From Acidobacteriaceae bacterium (GTDB taxonomy: Bacteria > Acidobacteriota > Terriglobia > Bryobacterales > Bryobacteraceae), in the NCBI GenBank assembly GCA_019246575.1, contig JAFAQG010000895.1, forward strand, positions 1-7,622: a stretch of DNA of 7,622 bases, in the 5' to 3' direction. Under the pieces are notes generated by a model. That model saw only the letters and a list, made by a program, of their open reading frames with translations, was not told the DNA's origin and made no database searches. Positions within the stretch are counted from its first letter, which is position 1. Each line of letters starts with the position of its first letter. Below are positions 1 to 7,622 of the stretch, piece after piece. Position numbers and translations under genes: made by a program.

Positions 1-1060
1 TCGCATTGGGCGGCGACGTAATCGCGGGAGTCGTTTCGAAGAAATCGAACAGGTCCTTAATGAACAAGGCCTGTTCGGAGACACCTACCAGCCCGGAAAC
101 GAGGCCTTCCATGATATTGCGCGCCCGGGAAAACGCTCCTACCATGAGCGTCAGATCCCCTACTGTTAATGCGCCGGCCAGTGCCCGAACAACAATCAGG
201 GCATAAGCGCCATAATATGCACCGGTCGGGACGACGTTGATGACGGTGCCGTGAACGGCGCGGCGAATTGCCAGACGTTTGTTCTCCGTGTAGAACCGCT
301 CGAAAAGCCTACGCGAACGGTCGCTGAGGTAATCCCCGAGCCCGAATATCTTCACCTCTTTCGCGCTCTCATTACTGGCGCCCAAGTACCGTAAGTAGTC
401 CAGTTCTCGCCGCTCCGGCGTGTACCGGAAAAGGATCGAATAGTTGAGCATGGCGAACCGTGTTTCCCCTAGAAACACAGGAATCATGGCGGCAAGCAGC
501 AGCACGAGAAGCCACGGATAGTAAAAGATCACCGCTGAAAGAAGCGAGATCAACGTAAGCAGCTGCTGCCCCATGCCCGCCAAACTCGCGAGCATGCCAA
601 GCCGGGCCGTGGTTTGTCGTCGCACGCGCTCCATTTTGTCGTAGAAAACTGGGTCTTCGAACGAAACCAAATCGAGCGAGGTCGCATGCTGCATTAACCG
701 GATGCTGACGTGATTGGTAAAGCGATCGCCCAGCAGACTGTCCACAAGAGTAATGAAGCGGCCGATCGTATCCGAGCCGATCGCGAGCAAAAACTCGAGC
801 GCTAGCAGTTTCCAGATCAGGCTGCGATCGGCCGGCTGATGCCGGAGCGTCCGGACAACGAGATCAAGGATGAGCTTCGACACCCAAAGCGTCGCAATGG
901 GAAACAGCGATGCGAGCGCACGGAGAACGAGTGTACACACGCTTAGCATGGGACTGGTGTCCCAGACCATCCGCAACAGCGGCGGAACGTTCCGGAGTGC
1001 CTGCAGCCGTTCGCGCCAACTCTGAGGCGGCTCGGCCGGCTTCGGATGCACGATTCTCAT
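1..1060 (-). CDS. ABC exporter, N-terminal transmembrane half (gene cut by left window edge)
   Basis: The reading frame is open from an ATG at 1060 to the left edge, giving 353 visible residues and no stop. An in-frame TGA at 1076-1078 limits the start to this ATG or the adjacent CTG. The visible part is an ABC-exporter membrane domain. Hydrophobic helices lie at about residues 38-66, 81-105, 158-180, 182-198, 271-292 and 297-312. A coupling-helix-like segment, SFEDPVFYDKMERVRR, is at 133-148, and the cytoplasmic stretch SNESAKEVKIFGLGDYL at 229-245 is typical of fused permease/ATPase exporters. The nucleotide-binding domain (Walker A, signature, Walker B) would follow at once and lies outside the window. 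Such proteins work as dimers that export lipids, peptides or drugs; the substrate cannot be told. No Shine-Dalgarno site precedes the start. The gene is divergent from the membrane protein/regulator pair. The fold is confident; a complete fused ATPase is an inference. Confidence 0.88.
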   Translation of the reverse strand, partial: MRIVHPKPAEPPQSWRERLQALRNVPPLLRMVWDTSPMLSVCTLVLRALASLFPIATLWVSKLILDLVVRTLRHQPADRSLIWKLLALEFLLAIGSDTIGRFITLVDSLLGDRFTNHVSIRLMQHATSLDLVSFEDPVFYDKMERVRRQTTARLGMLASLAGMGQQLLTLISLLSAVIFYYPWLLVLLLAAMIPVFLGETRFAMLNYSILFRYTPERRELDYLRYLGASNESAKEVKIFGLGDYLSDRSRRLFERFYTENKRLAIRRAVHGTVINVVPTGAYYGAYALIVVRALAGALTVGDLTLMVGAFSRARNIMEGLVSGLVGVSEQALFIKDLFDFFETTPAITSPPNA

Positions 1061-1091
1061 CAGGCTATTCGATGTTCAACGACCAGAAAAG

Positions 1092-1113
1092 GCTCATTCT
1101 GAGACGAATGAGC
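1092..1113. repeat. Perfect 8-bp inverted repeat with T-runs on both sides (operator, attenuator or bidirectional terminator)
   Basis: GCTCATTC at 1092-1099 is the exact reverse complement of GAATGAGC at 1106-1113, with a 6-base spacer, TGAGAC. The plus strand continues GTTTTTC, and the minus strand continues CTTTTC. It therefore resembles a short intrinsic terminator in both directions. Its place upstream of two divergent genes is unusual for a terminator, because no gene ends there. An operator for a dimeric regulator, such as the neighbouring winged-helix protein, or a hairpin in the exporter leader fits the location equally well. Confidence 0.6.
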
Positions 1114-1139
1114 GTTTTTCGGTATTGTCCCAGATCCGA

Positions 1140-1155
1140 CATACTGTGCTGTAGT
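1140..1155 (+). promoter_or_regulatory. Putative promoter element of the membrane protein gene
   Basis: CATACTGTGCTGTAGT lies immediately upstream of the ATG at 1163. It matches CATACTGCGCTACAAT in front of purA at 12 of 16 positions, and all four differences are transitions. Taking TGTAGT (1150-1155) as the -10 box puts the transcript start at or next to the ATG, implying a leaderless or almost leaderless mRNA; this agrees with the lack of a Shine-Dalgarno site. A weak -35 candidate, TTGTCC at 1125-1130, is 19 bases upstream. Confidence 0.3.
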
Positions 1156-1162
1156 AAAGATT

Positions 1163-1771
1163 ATGGCGTTAGCGCAACGCGCTCAACGGGTGAGTGATCC
1201 GGTTTCGATAAACCGGCACGCGGCCGATAATCTGCGCTTCATTCGAGATACGATGGAGCGCGCCGCTTCCTTCACCGCGGTGCCGGGATGGGGCGGTGTG
1301 GCGGTCGGACTGTCCGCCCTCGTTGCGGGAGTGCTTTCTTACGGGCGCCCGCTCGAAATCGAATTCCGAATCTGGTTGGCCGAGGCGCTCGTCGCGCTCG
1401 CCGTCGCTTCCTGGGCCATGCATTCGAAACTCAAGCGGCTGTCATTGCCTCTGCAATTCAGGGCAGCAAGACGGGCTGTGTTAAGCTTTGTTCCGCCCCT
1501 AGTTGCCGGGGCGCTTCTGACCCTTGCGCTGTATCACTCTGGCAGTCTCGCCATTGTGCCGGGTCTCTGGCTGCTGCTTTATGGCGCCGCAGTCGTTACG
1601 GGCGGAGCTTTCTCGGTGCGCATTGTGCCAGTCATGGGAATTTGCTTTATGCTTCTTGGAATGGGATCCCTCGTTGCGCCGGAGAGCTGGAGCGACATCT
1701 TCCTCATGGCGGGCTTTGGCGCAACCCATCTGGTTTTCGGAATTGTCATCGCGAGGAGGCACGGTGGGTAG
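1163..1771 (+). CDS. Conserved six-helix integral membrane protein of unknown function
   Basis: The product has 202 residues and no recognisable enzymatic motif. A soluble N-terminal stretch of about 38 residues, including the conserved-looking NLRFIRDTMERA (23-34) and VPGWGGVAVG, precedes about six hydrophobic segments. They lie near residues 40-60, 69-88, 105-127, 129-150, 153-171 and 178-195. The protein ends RRHGG, suggesting a positively charged cytoplasmic tail. I recognise the N-terminal pattern as one seen in uncharacterised acidobacterial membrane proteins, but I cannot name a function. The ATG at 1163 has no good Shine-Dalgarno site, and the promoter-like element is almost adjacent, so the mRNA may be leaderless. 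The 3' end overlaps the start of the winged-helix gene by 8 bases, so the two are almost certainly co-transcribed and translationally coupled. The protein may act with that regulator as a membrane sensor or effector; this is an inference. Confidence 0.82.
   Translation: MALAQRAQRVSDPVSINRHAADNLRFIRDTMERAASFTAVPGWGGVAVGLSALVAGVLSYGRPLEIEFRIWLAEALVALAVASWAMHSKLKRLSLPLQFRAARRAVLSFVPPLVAGALLTLALYHSGSLAIVPGLWLLLYGAAVVTGGAFSVRIVPVMGICFMLLGMGSLVAPESWSDIFLMAGFGATHLVFGIVIARRHGG
1753..1759 (+). promoter_or_regulatory. Ribosome binding site that sets the GTG start of the winged-helix gene
   Basis: GAGGAGG ends 4 bases before the GTG at 1764. It lies inside the last codons of the membrane protein gene and is the strongest Shine-Dalgarno match near any start in the window. 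It favours GTG 1764 over the in-frame GTG at 1830, which has no comparable site. Confidence 0.65.
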
Positions 1772-2162
1772 ATCAGCAAGCGCGCGCGCTGTCGAACCGG
1801 CTGCTCCAAAGCCGGGCACCCTGAAGCACGTGAAGACGAATGGCGAGCAGGAAACGTTAGAGACCGCACTCCCGAACCTGGATCGCATCATTCACGAACG
1901 CATGCGGCTGGGCATCGTCAGCGCTCTCGCTGTAAATGAATCTTTGAGCTTCAATGAATTGAAGAAACTATTGCAGACGACCGACGGTAATCTCAGCGTG
2001 CATGCCCGAAGGCTCGAGCAAGCCGAATACGTCGAGTGCACGAAGAGTTTCGAAGGGCGGATGCCGAAGACCGAATACCGCCTCACGGCCGAAGGCCGCA
2101 AGGCATTCGAACGATACCTGGATCACATGGAAGCACTGATTCAGGCCATGCGTGAGCACTAA
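1764..2162 (+). CDS. Winged-helix DNA-binding transcriptional regulator
   Basis: From the GTG at 1764 the product has 132 residues. The frame is also open further upstream, but that part lies inside the membrane protein gene. Residues 1-35 are a poorly structured, Pro/Ala/Lys-rich arm. The winged helix occupies about 36-115: helix 1 around IIHERMRLGIVSAL (42-55), helix 2 SFNELKKLLQ (62-71), recognition helix TDGNLSVHARRLEQAEYV (73-90), and the wing KSFEGRMPKTEYRLT (94-108). A C-terminal helix (109-130) probably mediates dimerisation. The pattern matches the small HTH_34-type winged-helix family (PF13601), related to MarR and PadR; assignment is from recognition, not a search. There is no effector domain. 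The 8-base overlap with the membrane protein gene suggests the two form one functional unit. Candidate targets are its own operon and the divergent exporter gene. The gene ends 12 bases from the convergent pheT stop. Confidence 0.87.
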   Translation: MGRSASARAVEPAAPKPGTLKHVKTNGEQETLETALPNLDRIIHERMRLGIVSALAVNESLSFNELKKLLQTTDGNLSVHARRLEQAEYVECTKSFEGRMPKTEYRLTAEGRKAFERYLDHMEALIQAMREH

Positions 2163-2174
2163 AGGCAGTTTTAC

Positions 2175-4223
2175 TCACACACGCAGATCATAGCCGAGCT
2201 GCCGCATTCCGTCGATAATGCGGCCGCGGATAGCTGCGACCTCGTCAGCTGTCAGCGTGTGATCGAAAGCGCCCACTTCAATGTGATACGAAACGCTTTT
2301 CTGTCCCGCATCGAGAGGAGGACCGGCATACTGCCGAACAAAGTGGATTTCGGCAAGACCTTCTCCGGCAAGCTTTCTGAGATCGTCCTCGATGCGTGCT
2401 ACCGGGACGCGCATCCCAGTAACTATCGACAGATCGAAGCCGCTGGTCGGATATCTGCGAACCGGCCTGTATTGCTTGATGCGACTCGCGGCGCCGGCTG
2501 CGGCAGCTTCCAAGTCGACGTCGAAGAGAACCGCGCGTCCTTCGATACCGACGCCGTGCAACAACGACGGGTGTAGTTCGAAGATGCGGCCGATTGTGAC
2601 ACCGGACCACGCGATCTCGGCCGTGCGAGTGGGATGTTCATAGGCCTTTGCGGGCGCAGGTGTCAGCCGGGCGTCAGGGAACAGGCACTCAACAACGCGC
2701 TTCAGTTCGAAGAAGTCCTGTTCGTCACCATGCGCGTTGTACAGCACGGCCGCAAGATGGGCAATTTCGCGCGGCAGCTCCCCCCCGGCGCGGGGATGAA
2801 TTTCGCTACCGATTTCGAAAAGTCGGAACTCCTGAAAATTGCGGACATTGACAACAATGCTGTTGAAAAGCCCTGGCAAGAGACTGCGGCGCAGATGCGT
2901 GAGCTCGGACGCGATCGGATTTCGGACGGCGACATGCTCGTCGATGTTCAGCGAGAACCGCTTTACATCTGTTTCGTTCACGAACGAGTAGTTATAAACC
3001 TCCGTGAACCCTTGTGACGCGATTTGCGACCGGATCTGCCGAAGATAGCCGCGCATCGGATTGTCCGGCGGCACGGTGGAGGCGATCAACGGTGCCGCAG
3101 GCGTGATCTGGTCATAGCCGATGATTCGGCCGATCTCTTCCACCAGATCGTCCTTCAACGAGATATCCTTCGTTGCGCGCCAGGTCGGCACGGTGACGGT
3201 CAACATGCCCTGTCCGGTCTCGCTGACGCCGAATCCAAGTGCCTCCAGGATTTCGGTCACGTGCGGCCGAGTTACGTGTTTTCCCAGTTTGCAGCTGACG
3301 AATGCCAGCGGAAGCGAGATCGGCTTTGGTTGCGGCAGTGATGACCGGGAGTCGCTGACGCCACCAAGTACACGTATTCCCGGACAAATCTGTTTCATCA
3401 GCGCTAGTGCCCTCGCAAGTCCACGGACAGTATTTTCCGGATCGAGAGATTTTTCGAAGCGCATCGAAGCGTCCGTCCGGAGCTTGTGGCGTGCGGAGGT
3501 CAGGCGCACGCTTGTAGCCTGGAAATTTGCGCTCTCGAGAATGACTCGCGCCGTGGTTTCGGAGATGGCGGTATCGGCTCCGCCAATTACACCTGCCACG
3601 GCGACGGGACCGGATGCGTCCGCTATCACAAGATCCGCGCGATCGAGGTCATAAGTCTCCCCATTCAGCGCGGCAAGTTGCTCGCCTGAATGCGCCGTTC
3701 GAACGTGGATAGCTGGGCCGTCCAGCTTCTCCGCATCGAAGGCGTGCATGGGCTGCGGCAACTCGGCGAGAACGTAGTTCGTGATATCGACGATGTTATT
3801 GATCGGGTTGAGGCCGATGCTCTCGAGGCGCGCTTGCAACCATGGCGCAGATGGCTGCACTTCAATGCCTTCAACGAGCAAAGCACTGTACCGGGGACAT
3901 AGCGAAAAATCTTCGATGCGAACTTCGACCACCGGCTCCGAGCGCGGCAGCAGTTGGGTGCAAACCGGATCCTGGAGAGTGCGATGTGTAATTGCGGCGA
4001 CTTCGCGAGCCATACCCATGTGTCCCCAGAGGTCGGGACGGTGTGTCAGGCTCTTGTTGTCGATTTCGATGATCCAATCCGGCGCAACCTCGGGATTTGC
4101 TGGACGGAACGCCTCGATGCCTTCGCACTCGGCCGTTTTCATCGTGATGATGCGTTCGAGCTCCGCGGGCACGGTATCGAGGCCCGGAACAAGCTCGCAC
4201 AGCCACCGGTATGAGAACTTCAA
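2175..4223 (-). CDS. pheT: Phenylalanyl-tRNA synthetase beta subunit, short form without the tRNA-binding domain
   Basis: PheT pairs with PheS in the cytoplasmic (alpha-beta)2 enzyme that charges tRNA-Phe; the beta chain edits mischarged Tyr-tRNA and contacts tRNA. The 682 residues begin MKFSYRWL, the usual PheT N-terminus, then pass through only about 15 linker residues to [20 protein letters not shown] (53-72). The EMAP/OB-fold tRNA-binding domain normally inserted here (about residues 39-148 in the 795-residue E. coli protein) is missing, which accounts for the length. The B3/B4 editing domain lies at about 110-282, with [14 protein letters not shown] (139-152), GVIGG and RFEKSLDP. The B5 domain is at about 295-372, the catalytic-like core at 385-580, and the C-terminal FDX-ACB anticodon-binding domain at 588-682. 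The start is TTG, supported by AAAGGA 8 bases upstream and by the conserved N-terminus. It follows pheS after 31 bases, in one operon. Confidence 0.97.
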   Translation of the reverse strand: MKFSYRWLCELVPGLDTVPAELERIITMKTAECEGIEAFRPANPEVAPDWIIEIDNKSLTHRPDLWGHMGMAREVAAITHRTLQDPVCTQLLPRSEPVVEVRIEDFSLCPRYSALLVEGIEVQPSAPWLQARLESIGLNPINNIVDITNYVLAELPQPMHAFDAEKLDGPAIHVRTAHSGEQLAALNGETYDLDRADLVIADASGPVAVAGVIGGADTAISETTARVILESANFQATSVRLTSARHKLRTDASMRFEKSLDPENTVRGLARALALMKQICPGIRVLGGVSDSRSSLPQPKPISLPLAFVSCKLGKHVTRPHVTEILEALGFGVSETGQGMLTVTVPTWRATKDISLKDDLVEEIGRIIGYDQITPAAPLIASTVPPDNPMRGYLRQIRSQIASQGFTEVYNYSFVNETDVKRFSLNIDEHVAVRNPIASELTHLRRSLLPGLFNSIVVNVRNFQEFRLFEIGSEIHPRAGGELPREIAHLAAVLYNAHGDEQDFFELKRVVECLFPDARLTPAPAKAYEHPTRTAEIAWSGVTIGRIFELHPSLLHGVGIEGRAVLFDVDLEAAAAGAASRIKQYRPVRRYPTSGFDLSIVTGMRVPVARIEDDLRKLAGEGLAEIHFVRQYAGPPLDAGQKSVSYHIEVGAFDHTLTADEVAAIRGRIIDGMRQLGYDLRV

Positions 4224-4231
4224 TTTCGGAT

Positions 4232-4237
4232 TCCTTT
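4232..4237 (-). promoter_or_regulatory. Ribosome binding site for the TTG start of pheT
   Basis: On the minus strand AAAGGA sits 8 bases before the TTG at 4223-4221, in the 31-base pheS-pheT gap. Together with the conserved MKFSYRWL N-terminus it decides for the TTG rather than the ATG at residue 28. Confidence 0.7.
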
Positions 4238-4254
4238 GCGGTCTGTCCGGCGAC

Positions 4255-5277
4255 TCAAAACTGGTTCAGAAACCGCAGATCGCCGCCCTGAAGCTGGCGG
4301 ATATCGTCGATCCCGTATCGCATCATCGCAAGGCGCGTGAGCCCGAGCCCGAAAGCAAACCCGCCCCATTCCTCCGGATCGATACTGCTCATCCGCAGCA
4401 CATTCGGATGGACGAGGCCACAGGGCAGAAGCTCGACCCAGCCGCTTTGCTTACACACGGGACAACCGACGCCATCGCAAATGAGGCAATGAATATCCAG
4501 CTCGAAGCCCGGCTCGACGAAGGGGAAGTAACCGGGGCGAAGGCGGACGGTGACGTCACGTTTAAAGATGGAATTCAGCAGCGTTTTCATAAAGTAGATG
4601 AGATTCGCGACCGAGACCTCGCGGTCCACCATCATGCCTTCAAGCTGATAAAACGTATGCTCGTGCGAAGCGTCCACTTCTTCGTTTCGAAACGCGCGGC
4701 CGGGCGCAATCATGCGCAGCGGAGGTCCGAGTCTGCGCATGCCGCGCACCTGTACCGCAGAAGTGTGGGTGCGCAGCAGATGCCCGTTTGAAAGCCAGAA
4801 GGTGTCTTGCATGTCGCGCGCGGGATGAGCCGGCGGGATATTCAGGGCATCGAAGTTATGCTCTTCCGTTTCCACCTCGGGTCCGTCCAGAATCGCGAAT
4901 CCCAACGAGGTGAAGAGGTCTTCAATTTCGTTCTGAAGTTGCGTGACGGGGTGCAGGCTTCCAGGCCGGACACCAGGCGCGGGGAGAGTTACGTCGATCC
5001 ACTCTCGCGCGAGGCGCTCATCGATTTCCGCCTCCTCGAAGGCACGCTTTTTCTGTTCGTATTCGGTTTCAAGATCCTGCTTTACGGAGTTCAGCGTCTT
5101 GCCGAGCGATGCGCGCGCCTCCGGCTGAAGCTTGCCGAATTCCTTACTGATCTGCGCGAGAGTTCCTTTGCGTCCCAGCGCCTCGATGCGCGCCTTTTCA
5201 AGGTCCTCGACCGAGAGTGCCGAGGCAAAAGCAGCAAGAGTCGATCGTCTCAATTCTTCGAGTTGTGTGTCCAACAT
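4255..5277 (-). CDS. pheS: Phenylalanyl-tRNA synthetase alpha subunit
   Basis: PheS is the catalytic subunit of the class II phenylalanyl-tRNA synthetase, forming Phe-AMP and transferring Phe to tRNA-Phe. The 340 residues are normal for bacteria. Residues 1-90 form the N-terminal coiled-coil arm that binds tRNA. Motif 1 begins at [19 protein letters not shown] (109-127), followed by [12 protein letters not shown] (151-162). Motif 2 is [20 protein letters not shown] (193-212), and motif 3 is [19 protein letters not shown] (305-323) with Arg315. Position 314 is Thr where E. coli PheS has Glu. A four-cysteine cluster (C264, C267, C272, C275) lies in the segment that carries Cys pairs in many PheS proteins. 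The ATG at 5277 lacks a clear Shine-Dalgarno site; an in-frame TAG at 5284-5286 rules out an upstream start. It is the second gene of the operon, between the 156-residue protein gene and pheT. Confidence 0.98.
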   Translation of the reverse strand: MLDTQLEELRRSTLAAFASALSVEDLEKARIEALGRKGTLAQISKEFGKLQPEARASLGKTLNSVKQDLETEYEQKKRAFEEAEIDERLAREWIDVTLPAPGVRPGSLHPVTQLQNEIEDLFTSLGFAILDGPEVETEEHNFDALNIPPAHPARDMQDTFWLSNGHLLRTHTSAVQVRGMRRLGPPLRMIAPGRAFRNEEVDASHEHTFYQLEGMMVDREVSVANLIYFMKTLLNSIFKRDVTVRLRPGYFPFVEPGFELDIHCLICDGVGCPVCKQSGWVELLPCGLVHPNVLRMSSIDPEEWGGFAFGLGLTRLAMMRYGIDDIRQLQGGDLRFLNQF

Positions 5278-5317
5278 GAAGAGCTACCGCAGCTTTGCTC
5301 CGTGTTCTTCGAGCAGG

Positions 5318-5788
5318 TCAGGCATGTTGAGCCGTCGGAAAATAGATCTTATCGGTCTTGTTTAATTCCCAGTCGAGATGGTTGATATAGAACAGCAGAA
5401 TGTCGCGGTTGTATTTGCCGGAGAAGTTAGCAAATACACGGTCCTGCCACCCTTGGGTCAGATACTGCTCGGGCTTGAGATCTTTGTCGAAGAAGCCATT
5501 CTCATTCGGAATCCCTAGAAAGTTCAGCACCTCGACGATCATGTCGAGGTGAGAGAGCAGGAATACCTGGGAAAGGTCGTTTGCGAAGTCCTCTTCGCCG
5601 CCAACGAGACGTGCCCATAGCCTCGGCTCTGCCTTGCGCAGAGACTCGGAGTTCAACTTGTTCAATCGGGCTCTCAACTTGAAGCGCTCGTAAACCTGGT
5701 AAGTCTTTAGTTTGCCGATCGAAACACCGCGCACGAGCTCGCGGAACACATCCTCGCCGAGCGCCTGATAGACGCCGCATAGCTGCAT
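5318..5788 (-). CDS. Uncharacterised 156-residue protein, first gene of the pheST operon
   Basis: I do not recognise a named family. The ATG at 5788 directly follows an in-frame TGA (5789-5791), so it is the most upstream start; no good Shine-Dalgarno site is visible. The product is probably soluble and mostly helical, with no signal peptide or obvious membrane helix. Charge is uneven: residues 16-60 hold 13 Lys/Arg against 4 Asp/Glu, whereas residues 61-156 hold 15 acidic against 7 basic residues. The C-terminal half has conserved-looking features such as LNFLGIPNENGFFDKDL (88-104), LTQGWQDRVFANF (110-122) and LLFYINHLDWELNK (131-144). It ends 40 bases before pheS on the same strand and probably shares its transcript, so a role near translation is possible but unproven. 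Codon use and composition look like those of its neighbours, and the opposing frames give no better protein, so the gene is likely real. Confidence 0.8.
   Translation of the reverse strand: MQLCGVYQALGEDVFRELVRGVSIGKLKTYQVYERFKLRARLNKLNSESLRKAEPRLWARLVGGEEDFANDLSQVFLLSHLDMIVEVLNFLGIPNENGFFDKDLKPEQYLTQGWQDRVFANFSGKYNRDILLFYINHLDWELNKTDKIYFPTAQHA

Positions 5789-7622
<1,834 letters not shown>

Larger units (their letters stand above)
1061..1162. other. Divergent intergenic region with inverted repeat and promoter-like element
   Basis: This 102-base gap separates the starts of the ABC exporter gene (minus) and the membrane protein gene (plus), so it must contain promoters for both or share one regulatory zone. 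It holds a perfect inverted repeat at 1092-1113 and a promoter-like element ending a few bases before the plus-strand ATG. On the minus strand, GACAAT (plus-strand 1124-1129) is a possible -10 box that would place the exporter transcript start just before the inverted repeat; this is weak. Confidence 0.6.

Noticed and set aside
910..1197. Plus-strand open frame of 95 codons antisense to the ABC exporter start
   Set aside because: It runs antisense to a convincing exporter coding region and through the promoter region, with no ribosome binding site or recognised domain.
1524..1763. Upstream extension of the winged-helix frame (start at 1524)
   Set aside because: This part lies within the membrane protein gene in another frame, has no family-like sequence, and a strong ribosome binding site points to GTG 1764.
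1288..1824. Plus-strand open frame of 178 codons overlapping the membrane protein gene
   Set aside because: It is an Arg/Ala-rich shadow frame. The competing frame encodes clear membrane helices and the coupled start of the next gene.
2152..2178. Imperfect hairpin at the convergent ends of the winged-helix gene and pheT
   Set aside because: GTGAG/CTCAC and TAAA/TTTA can pair, but a 3-base bulge, AT-rich inner stem and lack of a T-run make a terminator call too weak.
3781..4791. Long plus-strand open frame of 336 codons across the pheS-pheT junction
   Set aside because: It is antisense to two unmistakable genes with strong motifs, shows no recognisable domain, and is explained by the codon bias and GC content of the opposite strand.
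5278..5317. T-box or Phe-codon attenuator ahead of pheS
   Set aside because: The gap after the upstream gene is only 40 bases, and the mini-ORF there has no Phe codons; no antiterminator structure is possible in that space.

Overview
The window looks like ordinary chromosomal DNA from a bacterium of moderately high GC content, most likely an Acidobacteriota member of the Solibacter/Bryobacter type. That assignment is an inference. It rests on recognising the style of the six-helix membrane protein with its overlapping winged-helix gene, on a PheT without its tRNA-binding domain, and on the scarcity of Shine-Dalgarno sites. It has not been checked by any search. There are no rRNA or tRNA genes, CRISPR arrays, transposases or integration sites. 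Seven genes plus one window-edge fragment account for almost all of the DNA.

Left part (1-2162). A minus-strand gene running off the left edge encodes the membrane half of an ABC exporter. Across a 102-base divergent gap, two plus-strand genes overlap by 8 bases: a six-helix membrane protein of unknown function and a 132-residue winged-helix regulator. The gap holds a perfect 8-bp inverted repeat that could be an operator, an attenuator or a bidirectional terminator, and a promoter-like element next to the start codon.

Middle part (2175-5788). A minus-strand operon reads, in transcription order: a 156-residue uncharacterised protein, pheS and pheT. PheS and PheT form the (alpha-beta)2 phenylalanyl-tRNA synthetase. 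PheT is 682 residues long because the N-terminal tRNA-binding (EMAP/OB-fold) domain is absent; it starts at a TTG with a good ribosome binding site.

Right part (5789-7622). A 149-base divergent gap carries a near-consensus -10 box for purA (adenylosuccinate synthetase, AMP synthesis). PurA has a C-terminal tail about 28-30 residues longer than in E. coli, and its 3' end overlaps by 28 bp, tail to tail, the end of a minus-strand gene for a fasciclin (FAS1) domain protein that runs off the right edge.

Most of the window is housekeeping. The points with most novelty are the membrane protein/winged-helix pair beside an ABC exporter, the uncharacterised leader gene of pheST, the domain-deleted PheT, and the overlapping purA/FAS1 ends.
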